DNA of 64,000 nt from RGIG3009 sp964390295. Lineage in GTDB: Bacteria; Bacillota; Clostridia; Oscillospirales; Acutalibacteraceae. The notes below the pieces were generated by a model. The model was given only the letters and a program-made list of their open reading frames with translations. It was not told where the DNA came from and did not search any database. The position numbers and the translations under genes were made by a program. Below are positions 24,726 to 33,190 of this stretch, one piece after another. The stretch covers positions 1-64,000 of the forward strand of contig CAYMHR010000003.1 in assembly GCA_964390295.1 (NCBI GenBank), read 5' to 3'. Position 1 is the stretch's first letter. The number at the start of each line of letters is the position of its first letter.

Positions 24726-25161
24726 CCTTGAGACGTTGATATTGTGCCACCGCTAACGCGTCGCAGCGTTCGTTTTCCGGGTGCCCCTGATGCCCGTGGA
24801 CCCAGTGAAACGTAACCTCGTGCAAGGCGATCAGCGACAGCAGGGAGTCCCACAGATCGGCGTTGAGCGCCGGCTTTTTATCCGCCTTGCGCCAGCCGTT
24901 GCGCTTCCAGCCGGCCGCCCAGCCCTTTTCGATGCCGTTCACGACGTACTGCGAATCGGTGGTGATCCGTACCTCACACCGTTCGTTGAGTGCGGCCAAG
25001 CCACGGATGACCGCTGTCAGCTCCATACGATTGTTGGTGGTGTTGGCTTCGCCTCCGCACAGCTCCTTTTCATGGCTGCCGTAACGCAGAATGGCTGCCC
25101 AGCCTCCGGCACCGGGATTGCCGCTGCACGCACCGTCAGTAAATAGCTCCACTCGTTTCAC
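24718..25161 (-). CDS. rnhA: Ribonuclease HI
   Basis: 147 residues. Four catalytic carboxylates are visible: Asp in FTDGACSGNPG, Glu in NRMELTAVI, Asp in TTDSQYV and Asp in ENERCDALA; the VHGHQGHPENE loop holds the conserved His. It degrades the RNA strand of RNA-DNA hybrids. GTG 25161 is chosen because GGAGAGG lies 5 bases upstream and the next codons (KRVELFTDG) match the family start. Longer readings add only basic filler. Confidence 0.94.
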   Translation of the reverse strand: MKRVELFTDGACSGNPGAGGWAAILRYGSHEKELCGGEANTTNNRMELTAVIRGLAALNERCEVRITTDSQYVVNGIEKGWAAGWKRNGWRKADKKPALNADLWDSLLSLIALHEVTFHWVHGHQGHPENERCDALAVAQYQRLKGG

Positions 25162-25292
25162 GGTACCTCTCCTTTGACGTATTCCTGTTACCATTATACG
25201 GGAAGCGCGGCCGACTTGCAAGAGCCTTTTTCCGCCGTGAACGGATTTTTTCTTCGGCGGCGGACTAAACCGTATCTATCGGCGCATACTTC

Positions 25293-25321
25293 TTGACAAG
25301 TGAAGGAAATCGGGGTAAAAT
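25293..25321 (+). promoter_or_regulatory. Promoter of the rnj-gdpP-rplI-dnaB-tilS-hpt-ftsH operon
   Basis: TTGACA (25293-25298), 17-base spacer, TAAAAT (25316-25321). A 120-base leader follows with a direct repeat of ATGTGTTCGG at 25333 and 25363. Confidence 0.85.
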
Positions 25322-25447
25322 AAAAGTAACTAATGTGTTCGGTTTGGCAAATGTCTTTAAGTATGTGTTCGGAACGGTAGAAACTCACCGCCTCACATCG
25401 TGTGGGGCTATTTGCTTTTACAGATTCACAAGAAACGGAGGAATAAC

Positions 25448-27367
25448 ATGACCACTGAAGCTCAAAAGAAGCAAGCAGGCGCCGCGTCCCGACCGGGACA
25501 GCGGAAATCATACACACGTCAGTCGCGTCCGGCCAAGCCGGCGACAGACAAGGAGACCCGTCAACCGGCGGGGCGTTCGGCAAAGTCGAACGAATCGGCA
25601 CCACGCGAGTCCGTCAAGGAACCGCGTGCGGCCAAGCAACCGGCAAAAAATACGGCGCGCGCATCGCAACAGCGGCGTCGCGGTACGTCGTCGAAGTACA
25701 GGGAACCGGCGTTGCCGGTGCGCCTGACCATGCTCGGCGGCTTAAATGAGATTGGCAAAAATATAACGATGTTCGAATACGGCGACGACGCCTTCCTCAT
25801 CGATTGCGGCATGGCGTTCCCGGACGAGGATTTGCTCGGCGTGGACATCGTGTTGCCGGATTTTACGCACGTGGAAAAGAACGCCGACCGCATCCGCGGC
25901 ATCGTCATTACCCACGGACACGAGGATCACATCGGCGGCCTGCCGTATTTGCTCAAGCAACGCATTTTCCCGATCTACGCTACCAAGCTGACGATCGCTC
26001 TGATTGAATCCAAGCTCAAGGAGCACGGACTGTCCGGCAAGGTGCCGTTGCACGTGGTTTCGCCGGGCGAGACGGTGCAGTTCGGTAAGGTATCGGTCGA
26101 ATTTATTCACGTCAATCACTCCATCCCGGACGCCGTCGGTCTCGGCATTAAAACGCCGCTCGGCTACGTGATTCACACCGGCGACTTCAAGATCGACTGC
26201 ACGCCGATTCAGGGTCGCATGATCGATCTGCCGCGCCTGGGCGAGATGGGGAACGAGGGCGTGCTGGCGTTGCTGGCCGACTCGACCAACGCCGAACGTC
26301 CCGGCTATACGCCGAGCGAGCGCGTGGTAGGCGAAAGCTTTGCCAAGCTGTTCAAAAACGCCGAGGGAAAGCGGCTGATTATCGCCACCTTTTCTTCCAA
26401 CCTGCACCGCATCCAGCAAATCATCGATGCGGCGGCCAAGGACGGGCGCAAGGTTGCCATTTCCGGCCGTAGCATGATTAACTACGTCACCATCGCTCAC
26501 GAGCAGGGGTATTTGCAAATCCCCGACGGCATCATGGTCGATATCGAGCTGATCAACCGGTATCCCAAGGAGAATATGGCGATTATCACCACCGGCAGTC
26601 AGGGCGAACCGATGTCGGCACTGGCACGAATGGCGTTTTCCGACCATCGGCAGGTCGAAGTCGGCCCGGATGATTACATCATCATTTCCGCCACGCCGAT
26701 TCCCGGCAACGAAAAAACGGTGGGTCGTGTGGTTAACGAATTGATGAAGTGCGGCTGTGACGTGGTATACGAAAAAATGTATGACGTTCACGTGTCGGGT
26801 CACGCCTGCCAGGAGGAACTGAAAATCATTCAGGGCGTCACCCGCCCCAAGTTTTTTATCCCGGTTCACGGCGAGCAAAAGCATCTTCATAAGCACGCCC
26901 AGCTGGCGCGCGCCATGGGAATGCCCGCCCAGAACGTCATGATCACCGATATTGGCAAGGTCATCGAGATCACCGCCGACAAAATGGCGGTTGTCGGCAC
27001 CGTGCCGGCAGGACGCGTCATGGTGGACGGTCTCGGAATCGGTGACGTCGGCAGCATTGTTTTGCGCGACCGTCGCCATTTGGGGCAGGACGGACTCATC
27101 GTTGTCGTCGCTACGATCGACTCTGCCGGTGGCCGGCTTGTGTCCGGGCCCGACTTGGTTTCGCGCGGCTTTGTATACGTGCGCGAAGCGGAAGACCTGA
27201 TGGAGGAAATTCGCACGGTGGCACGCGAGGTGCTGGAGGATTGCTGTGATATGCACGCTTACGAATGGAATACCATGAAAACGCGTGTGCGCGACGAGCT
27301 GTCTCGTCGGATTTTCCAAAAGACGAAGCGTAGCCCCATGATTCTTCCGATTTTGATGGAAGTTTAA
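25448..27367 (+). CDS. rnj: Ribonuclease J
   Basis: 639 residues. The first 85 are a basic, low-complexity tail (Lys/Arg/Ala/Pro-rich) not present in Bacillus RNase J1. A metallo-beta-lactamase domain follows with HGHEDHIGG, then the beta-CASP domain (ADSTNAERPG, FSSNLHRIQQI, SGRSMINY) and FFIPVHGEQKHLHKHAQLA. It processes and degrades mRNA and rRNA, as 5'-3' exonuclease and endonuclease. ATG 25448 follows ACGGAGG. The extra tail may bind RNA (inference). Confidence 0.95.
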   Translation: MTTEAQKKQAGAASRPGQRKSYTRQSRPAKPATDKETRQPAGRSAKSNESAPRESVKEPRAAKQPAKNTARASQQRRRGTSSKYREPALPVRLTMLGGLNEIGKNITMFEYGDDAFLIDCGMAFPDEDLLGVDIVLPDFTHVEKNADRIRGIVITHGHEDHIGGLPYLLKQRIFPIYATKLTIALIESKLKEHGLSGKVPLHVVSPGETVQFGKVSVEFIHVNHSIPDAVGLGIKTPLGYVIHTGDFKIDCTPIQGRMIDLPRLGEMGNEGVLALLADSTNAERPGYTPSERVVGESFAKLFKNAEGKRLIIATFSSNLHRIQQIIDAAAKDGRKVAISGRSMINYVTIAHEQGYLQIPDGIMVDIELINRYPKENMAIITTGSQGEPMSALARMAFSDHRQVEVGPDDYIIISATPIPGNEKTVGRVVNELMKCGCDVVYEKMYDVHVSGHACQEELKIIQGVTRPKFFIPVHGEQKHLHKHAQLARAMGMPAQNVMITDIGKVIEITADKMAVVGTVPAGRVMVDGLGIGDVGSIVLRDRRHLGQDGLIVVVATIDSAGGRLVSGPDLVSRGFVYVREAEDLMEEIRTVAREVLEDCCDMHAYEWNTMKTRVRDELSRRIFQKTKRSPMILPILMEV

Positions 27368-27400
27368 CGTGAGCCAACCGGGCGAAAGGAGGAAAACGGG

Positions 27401-29398
27401 ATGAAGTTGAAACGAACGTGGTCGGTGGTGCCGCTGTGCACGGCACTGTGCATTGCTTTGCCATTGTTTTTGACTCCCTTGTTTTTTCTGAACCGCACGC
27501 TGTTTTACCTCGGAGCCGTGGTGGCACTGGCGCTGATCGCCGTCACCGTGTGGCATCTCACACGCGTACAGCGTGGGATTCACCGCTATTTGAAGGCGGT
27601 AGCAGGATCGCTGGATCCGCAGGATCGATCAGCGCTGGAGCTCATGCCGATCCCGGTCGTCACGGTAACGGACGGCGGCGAGTTGGTGTGGTATAACACG
27701 CTGTTCCGTCGCGAGGTGCTCGGCGGCGAGGACCAATACGGCTCGCCACTGGAAGCGGTGTTTGACGATCTGTCGGCCGATCGTCTGAATCGTCGCCTGC
27801 TTCCGCAGGTGCGTTGCCGGGAGAACACCTATGCGGTTTACGTTTCCAAGCTGCGCCGGGGAGCGCAGGGCGCTTATGTGCTGTATTGTATTGACAATAC
27901 CGAACTGACGCGCATTGCCAAGGAATATGAGGACAGCCGCCCCGTGGTGCTGTCGCTCTACATAGACAACGGCGAGGAGATCACGCAGAACTTGCGCGAC
28001 AGCGAGCGTGCACAGTTGATCTCCCGCGCCGAAACCATGATGGAAGATTGGATCGCGGCGTATGCCGGTATTTTTCGCAAATGCGGCAGTGATCGCTTTT
28101 TAGCGCTGGTGGAGCACCGGCACCTGGCGGATATGATGAACAGCCGCTTCGATATTCTGGATAAGGTGCGGTCGGTGCGAACCGCCGAGGGGATCAGCGT
28201 AACGCTGTCCATCGGTGTCGGCATCGGAAAAACGTTTAACGAAGCGGAAACGCAGTCGCGTCAGTTGTTGGATATGGCATTGGGGCGTGGCGGCGATCAG
28301 GTCGTTATCAAAACGCCGAACGGCTTCGATTTTTACGGCGGCCTGTCGCGTAGCGTGGAGAAGCATACCAAGGTGCGTACCCGTGTGGTAGCGTCGGCGT
28401 TGCAGGATATGATCCTCACCAGTGACAATGTGCTGTTGATGGGGCATAAGTATTCCGACTTGGATTGTCTCGGCTCCTGCGCCGCCATGGCGTCGGTTTG
28501 CCGCAGCTTGGGGAAACCCGCTTACGCCGTTTACGATCCGCAGTCCACGTTGGCAGGCGTGCTTGTACAGCACTATGCCAAGACCCGGCGCGACGACGTG
28601 TTTATCGGTGAACGGGATGCTCTGTCGATGATCAACGATCATACGTTGCTTATCATTGCGGACATCCATCAGCCGGAGCGGTTGGAGGTGCCGGAGCTGT
28701 ATCGCCGTGCCAAAACGGTGGTGGTGATCGACCACCACCGCAAGACGGTGAATCATATCGACGATGCCGCGTTATTTTACCACGAGCCGAATGCCAGCTC
28801 GGCTTCGGAAATGGTGGCGGAGTTGGTGCAGTATATGCCGGATGCCAAGCTTGGCCGCACCGAAGCGGAGGGGTTGTTCGCCGGCATGATGCTGGATACG
28901 CGCAACTTTGTGATGAAATCCGGTGTCCGCACCTTTGAGGCGGCGGCGTACTTACGCCGTCTCGGTGCCGATACCGTGGCGGTCAAGCAGTTGTTTTCGG
29001 AAACGATGGAAACCTACCGCCAGAAGGCGGCCATCATTGCCTCCGCTCGCCACTACGACGTAACGGCGATCGCCTTTACCGACGAGGGCGAGGGCGCTCA
29101 ACTGCGCATCGCGGCGGCACAGGCGGCGGATGAGCTGTTGTGCGTGAAGGGAATCGAGGCCTCCTTCGTGCTGTTCCCCGACGGGGACGGCTACAGTATT
29201 TCCGCCCGTTCCTATGGTGCCGTCAACGTCCAACTGGTCATGGAAGCGCTGGGCGGCGGCGGTCATCAAACCATGGCGGGAGCGTGTCTGCGCGCCACCG
29301 ACCGCCGGACGGCCGAGGCATCGCTGCAAAAGGCGATCGACGCTACCTTGACCGAGCGTCGTCGCGCACAGAGTATACAACAACAGGCAGAACAATAA
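27401..29398 (+). CDS. gdpP: c-di-AMP phosphodiesterase, GdpP type
   Basis: 665 residues. Two N-terminal membrane helices (about 8-30 and 34-54), a PAS-like domain, a degenerate GGDEF domain (about 175-300) and a DHH/DHHA1 domain. Active-site pieces are GHKYSDLDCLG (from about 348), IADIHQP, VIDHHRK and the C-terminal GGGGHQTMAGA. The enzyme hydrolyses cyclic di-AMP, which controls potassium, turgor and wall homeostasis. ATG 27401 follows AAAGGAGG. The rplI gene follows 28 bases on, the standard gdpP-rplI-dnaB order. Confidence 0.95.
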   Translation: MKLKRTWSVVPLCTALCIALPLFLTPLFFLNRTLFYLGAVVALALIAVTVWHLTRVQRGIHRYLKAVAGSLDPQDRSALELMPIPVVTVTDGGELVWYNTLFRREVLGGEDQYGSPLEAVFDDLSADRLNRRLLPQVRCRENTYAVYVSKLRRGAQGAYVLYCIDNTELTRIAKEYEDSRPVVLSLYIDNGEEITQNLRDSERAQLISRAETMMEDWIAAYAGIFRKCGSDRFLALVEHRHLADMMNSRFDILDKVRSVRTAEGISVTLSIGVGIGKTFNEAETQSRQLLDMALGRGGDQVVIKTPNGFDFYGGLSRSVEKHTKVRTRVVASALQDMILTSDNVLLMGHKYSDLDCLGSCAAMASVCRSLGKPAYAVYDPQSTLAGVLVQHYAKTRRDDVFIGERDALSMINDHTLLIIADIHQPERLEVPELYRRAKTVVVIDHHRKTVNHIDDAALFYHEPNASSASEMVAELVQYMPDAKLGRTEAEGLFAGMMLDTRNFVMKSGVRTFEAAAYLRRLGADTVAVKQLFSETMETYRQKAAIIASARHYDVTAIAFTDEGEGAQLRIAAAQAADELLCVKGIEASFVLFPDGDGYSISARSYGAVNVQLVMEALGGGGHQTMAGACLRATDRRTAEASLQKAIDATLTERRRAQSIQQQAEQ

Positions 29399-29426
29399 CC
29401 GATTTACAGAAAGCAGGCGAAGTACA

Positions 29427-29867
29427 ATGAAGGTAATTCTCAAGCAAGACGTGAAGGGACAGGGCAAAAAGGGCGAACTGGTCCAGGTGTCCGACGGCTA
29501 TGCCCGCAACTTTTTGTTGCCGCGCGGTTTGGCTGTGGAGGCCGATGCCCAGGCGATGAACGATTTGAAAAATAAGGAAGATGCCCGACTGCACCATTTG
29601 GCAGTGGAAAAGAAGGAAGCGGAAGCGGCGGCGGCTACGCTGAACGGCAAAACGGTAAAAATCGTTGCGCGCGCCGGTCAGGGCGGTCGTTTGTTTGGCT
29701 CGGTGACAACCAAGGAAGTCGCTGAGGAGTTGCAAAAGCAGTATAGCGTCACGATTGATAAGCGCAAGATCGCCATGGCGGATGCCAAGGCGTTCGGTGC
29801 CTACGAAGCGGAACTGAAATTTCCGCAGGGTGTGACTGCGAAGATTACCGTAATGGTGGTTGAATAA
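29427..29867 (+). CDS. rplI: 50S ribosomal protein L9
   Basis: 146 residues. N-terminal RNA-binding domain MKVILKQDVKGQGKKGELV, then VSDGYARNFLLPRGLAV, a long connecting helix and the C-terminal domain with GSVTTKEVAEELQKQ. Normal length and layout. It binds 23S rRNA near the L1 stalk. Confidence 0.98.
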   Translation: MKVILKQDVKGQGKKGELVQVSDGYARNFLLPRGLAVEADAQAMNDLKNKEDARLHHLAVEKKEAEAAAATLNGKTVKIVARAGQGGRLFGSVTTKEVAEELQKQYSVTIDKRKIAMADAKAFGAYEAELKFPQGVTAKITVMVVE

Positions 29868-29886
29868 ACCTGAAGGAAGTGTGACC

Positions 29887-31248
29887 ATGGCGGCGAACGT
29901 AGCCGAATTTAACGAGATGAATCTGCCGCACAGCCTGGAAGCGGAGCAAGCGGTGTTGGGTGCTATTCTGATGGATGCGGATTGTATCAATCAGGTGGCG
30001 GATATTCTGCGCCCCGAACATTTCTTTTTGGCAGAGCACCAGGCGATTTACGCGATCATGCAGATGAAAATGATGGAATCGAAAACCATCGATTTTGTCA
30101 CCGTGCTGGAAGCGCTGAAATCCGAATCGTATTTTTCCGGCGAAGAGGGGAAAGCCTATCTGCTCAAGCTGGCGCAAATCGTTCCCTCCATCTCCAATAT
30201 TACCAACTATGCGCGGATCGTGCGTGAAAAATACGACGTGCGCGCCTTGATTGGTGTCTCACGCGAGATCATCGGGGACGCCATGGACCCCAGCACCGAC
30301 GCCTCCTTGCTCATCGATTCCGCCGAGCAAAAAATCTACGATATTCGGCAGGATCGTCACCAGGGCGGCTTGATGCCGATTCAGGACGTGATCGCCTCAA
30401 ACTACGAGATGTACAGTAAGCTCAATTCCGCGGAGCGCGATCAATACGTCGGTATCCCGACCGGCATCAGCGCGTTGGATGAGATCACCACCGGCCTGAA
30501 CCGTTCCGACTTGATTATCGTCGGTGCGCGTCCCGGTATGGGTAAAACCAGCTTTGCGCTCAACGTGGCACGCAACGTGGCGGTTCAGCAAAATCGCCGT
30601 GTCGCGGTGTTCAACCTGGAAATGTCGCGCGAGCAGATGGTCAACCGCTTTTTGTCTGCCGAAGCGCGCGTTTCCTCCAAAAAACTGCGTACCGGTAACC
30701 TGACTCCCGATGAATGGAGCCGGATGGCGTACGCTTCCGGCTTGCTGTGCAAAGCGCCCATCTTTTTGGACGAAACCGCCAGCATCACCGTGCCGGAAAT
30801 GAAGGCGCGTCTGCGCCGCTTGAAGGACGTCGGCTTCGTGATCATCGACTATTTGCAGTTGATGCATTCCGCCAAGCGCACCGACAACCGCGTACAGGAG
30901 GTTTCGGATATTACCCGTAGCCTGAAGATTATGGCCAAGGAGCTGAACGTTCCCGTTATGGTGTGCGCTCAGTTGGCGCGTACCACGGAAAAGCAGACCA
31001 ATCACCGCCCGGCGCTGGCGGATCTTCGTGAATCCGGCTCTATCGAGCAGGATGCCGATCAGGTGTTGTTCCTGTACCGTGATGAGTACTATAAAAACGA
31101 GAAAGAAGACCCTTCGTCGGTCGAGGTGGGCACATCCGAAGTGATCGTTGCCAAGAATCGCCACGGTGAGCTGGGTACGGTGAAGCTGGCGTTCCAGGGC
31201 GAATTCACCCAGTTTACTTCGTTGGAGTTGCACCAAAACGAGGGATGA
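29887..31248 (+). CDS. dnaB: Replicative DNA helicase DnaB
   Basis: 453 residues. N-terminal helical domain (LPHSLEAEQAVLGAILMD) and RecA-like C-terminal domain with Walker A GARPGMGKTSFALN, Walker B VIIDYLQLM and SGSIEQDADQVLFLYRDEYY. It is the hexameric fork helicase, called DnaC in Bacillus. ATG 29887 follows GAAGGAAG by 7 bases; an in-frame TTG at 29860 lies inside rplI. No intein is present. The stop overlaps the possible tilS starts. Confidence 0.97.
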   Translation: MAANVAEFNEMNLPHSLEAEQAVLGAILMDADCINQVADILRPEHFFLAEHQAIYAIMQMKMMESKTIDFVTVLEALKSESYFSGEEGKAYLLKLAQIVPSISNITNYARIVREKYDVRALIGVSREIIGDAMDPSTDASLLIDSAEQKIYDIRQDRHQGGLMPIQDVIASNYEMYSKLNSAERDQYVGIPTGISALDEITTGLNRSDLIIVGARPGMGKTSFALNVARNVAVQQNRRVAVFNLEMSREQMVNRFLSAEARVSSKKLRTGNLTPDEWSRMAYASGLLCKAPIFLDETASITVPEMKARLRRLKDVGFVIIDYLQLMHSAKRTDNRVQEVSDITRSLKIMAKELNVPVMVCAQLARTTEKQTNHRPALADLRESGSIEQDADQVLFLYRDEYYKNEKEDPSSVEVGTSEVIVAKNRHGELGTVKLAFQGEFTQFTSLELHQNEG

Positions 31249-31253
31249 TGGGT

Positions 31254-32645
31254 ATGGAATTGTCGATGAAGGCTCTTGCCGCAATTCGGCGTGAGCAGAT
31301 GTTGCCTCCCGGCACCGCTGTGGTCGTGGGGCTTTCCGGCGGTGCCGATTCCGTGGCGCTGTTGCATCTGTTGCTGTCCTTGCGGGAGGAGCTTTCGCTG
31401 TCTGCGGTCACGGCGGTCCACGTCAACCACGGCTTGCGCGGCGAGGAGGCTCTGCGCGATCAACGCTTTGTCGAGCGGTTGTGCGAGCAGTGGCAGGTTC
31501 CGCTGACGGTGCATGGCTGTGACGTGGCGGCGCTGGCGGTCGAGCAGCATTGCGGCACCGAAGAAGCCGGTCGGATCGTCCGCTATCGCCTGCTGGAGCA
31601 GGCGGCGGATGCCTGGCCGTCGTCCCGGATCGCTACGGCACACACGGCCAGCGATAACGTGGAAACGGTGTTGTTGCACCTGTGCCGCGGCAGTGGCTTG
31701 CACGGCTTGGCGGGAATTCCGCCGGTGCGTGGTCGCGTGGTTCGCCCTTTGATTGATTGCACGCGTGCCGAGATCGAGGCTTATTGCTTGAAAAACGGGT
31801 TATCCTATATGACCGACAGCACCAACGCCGATCCGACTTACGCACGCAACCGTGTTCGTCATCGGATCGTACCGGAGTTGAAAGCTATCAATCCGCAGGT
31901 CGAAACGGCGATCGCCCGCACGATCCGGCGCGCCGCCGAATGGGATGCCGACGTTACCGAACGGGCACAGGCGTTGCTGAACGAGGCACGCCGTAGTGCC
32001 GATACGTATAGCCGATCCGTTCTGTGCCATGCGGAAGCTGCCGTACAGGCGACGGCGTTGCGGCTGCTGCTGGGCGAACGCGGCGATCAGCGCGGCAGTG
32101 AGGTGCAAATTCGCCGTGCCCTTCGTCTGTTGGAGCGGGGCGGTGCCGTGACGGTCTCCGGTGCTCGACAGTTGACGATTCGTGGGGATACGGTGTGTCT
32201 GTCGGTGCCGTCGGCGGCACTGCCGCCGTTTCGGTTCGAACTGTCCGGCCCGGAAGCGACGTGGTCGGTGGGGGAGGATCATTGGTGCTTGCACCGCCTG
32301 TCCCGTCGGGAATATGAACAAAAACTGAATATTTCAAAATTTGTGTTTGCAAATGCGTTGGATTATGATAAGATAAATGGTAGTTTGTACGTTCGTCAGC
32401 GTGAGCCGGGCGATGCGTTCCACCCTTGTGGGCGCGGTTGCGGAAAAAGCTTGAAAAAGCTGTTGAACGAAGCGGCCGTTCCGCCGGCAGAGCGGGATGC
32501 TATTCCGGTTTTGTGCGATGCCGACGGGATCGTTTCCGTAGTAGGCTTTGGGTGCGATGAGCGCGTCCGCATTACCGAAACGACGACAAACGTGTTATGG
32601 ATGGAAAAAACGGAGGGTAAAAACAATGGCTTCGATGTACGATGA
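31254..32645 (+). CDS. tilS: tRNA(Ile)-lysidine synthase
   Basis: 463 residues. PP-loop ATP site GLSGGADSVALLH, then HVNHGLRG, ATAHTASDNVETVLLHLCRGSG and LIDCTRAEIEAYC, plus the C-terminal TilS substrate domain (RQREPGDAFHPCGRG). It modifies the CAU anticodon of tRNA-Ile2 so it reads AUA. ATG 31254 lies 9 bases after GAGGG; ATG 31245 and 31248, overlapping the dnaB stop, are alternatives. It overlaps hpt by 20 bases, as in many Firmicutes. Confidence 0.95.
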   Translation: MELSMKALAAIRREQMLPPGTAVVVGLSGGADSVALLHLLLSLREELSLSAVTAVHVNHGLRGEEALRDQRFVERLCEQWQVPLTVHGCDVAALAVEQHCGTEEAGRIVRYRLLEQAADAWPSSRIATAHTASDNVETVLLHLCRGSGLHGLAGIPPVRGRVVRPLIDCTRAEIEAYCLKNGLSYMTDSTNADPTYARNRVRHRIVPELKAINPQVETAIARTIRRAAEWDADVTERAQALLNEARRSADTYSRSVLCHAEAAVQATALRLLLGERGDQRGSEVQIRRALRLLERGGAVTVSGARQLTIRGDTVCLSVPSAALPPFRFELSGPEATWSVGEDHWCLHRLSRREYEQKLNISKFVFANALDYDKINGSLYVRQREPGDAFHPCGRGCGKSLKKLLNEAAVPPAERDAIPVLCDADGIVSVVGFGCDERVRITETTTNVLWMEKTEGKNNGFDVR

Positions 32646-33183
32646 CGTAGAAAAGGTACTGTTCACCGAAGAACAGATTGCCGAGATCGTTCAAAAAATG
32701 GGGCAGCAGATCAGCCGGGATTACGAAGGAAAAAATCTGGTGCTGGTCAGCGTGCTGAAGGGCTCGCTGATTTTCATGGCAGACCTGATGCGTGCCATCA
32801 CCGTGCCGTGCTCCATCGACTTCCTGTCGGTGTCCAGCTACGGCAACAGCACCGTCACCTCCGGTGAGGTGCGGATTTTGAAGGATTTGGACGGCTCGCT
32901 GGAGGGAAAGGATTTGCTGGTAGTCGAGGATATTCTCGATTCCGGCGTAACGCTATCCTTCTTGCTGAAAACGCTGTCGGCGCGCAATCCGGCCAGCGTG
33001 CGGCTGTGCACGTTCTTGGATAAGCCGGAGCGCCGCCGAGTGGATATTCATGCCGATTACGTCGGTGCCTCGGTGCCGGATGCCTTTATTGTCGGCTACG
33101 GCCTGGACTATGCGGAAAAGTATCGCAACGTACCGTATATCGGCGTACTGAAGCCGGAAATCTATACACACGGGGAGGCATGA
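32626..33183 (+). CDS. hpt: Hypoxanthine phosphoribosyltransferase
   Basis: 185 residues. Residues VLVSVLKGSLIFMADLMR form the pyrophosphate loop, and LLVVEDILDSGVTLSFL is the PRPP-binding motif; KPEIY is the usual end. It salvages hypoxanthine and guanine to IMP and GMP. ATG 32626 is 8 bases after GGAGGG and lies inside tilS. The tilS-hpt-ftsH order is a strong Firmicutes signature. Confidence 0.96.
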   Translation: MASMYDDVEKVLFTEEQIAEIVQKMGQQISRDYEGKNLVLVSVLKGSLIFMADLMRAITVPCSIDFLSVSSYGNSTVTSGEVRILKDLDGSLEGKDLLVVEDILDSGVTLSFLLKTLSARNPASVRLCTFLDKPERRRVDIHADYVGASVPDAFIVGYGLDYAEKYRNVPYIGVLKPEIYTHGEA

Positions 33184-33190
33184 GATCACA

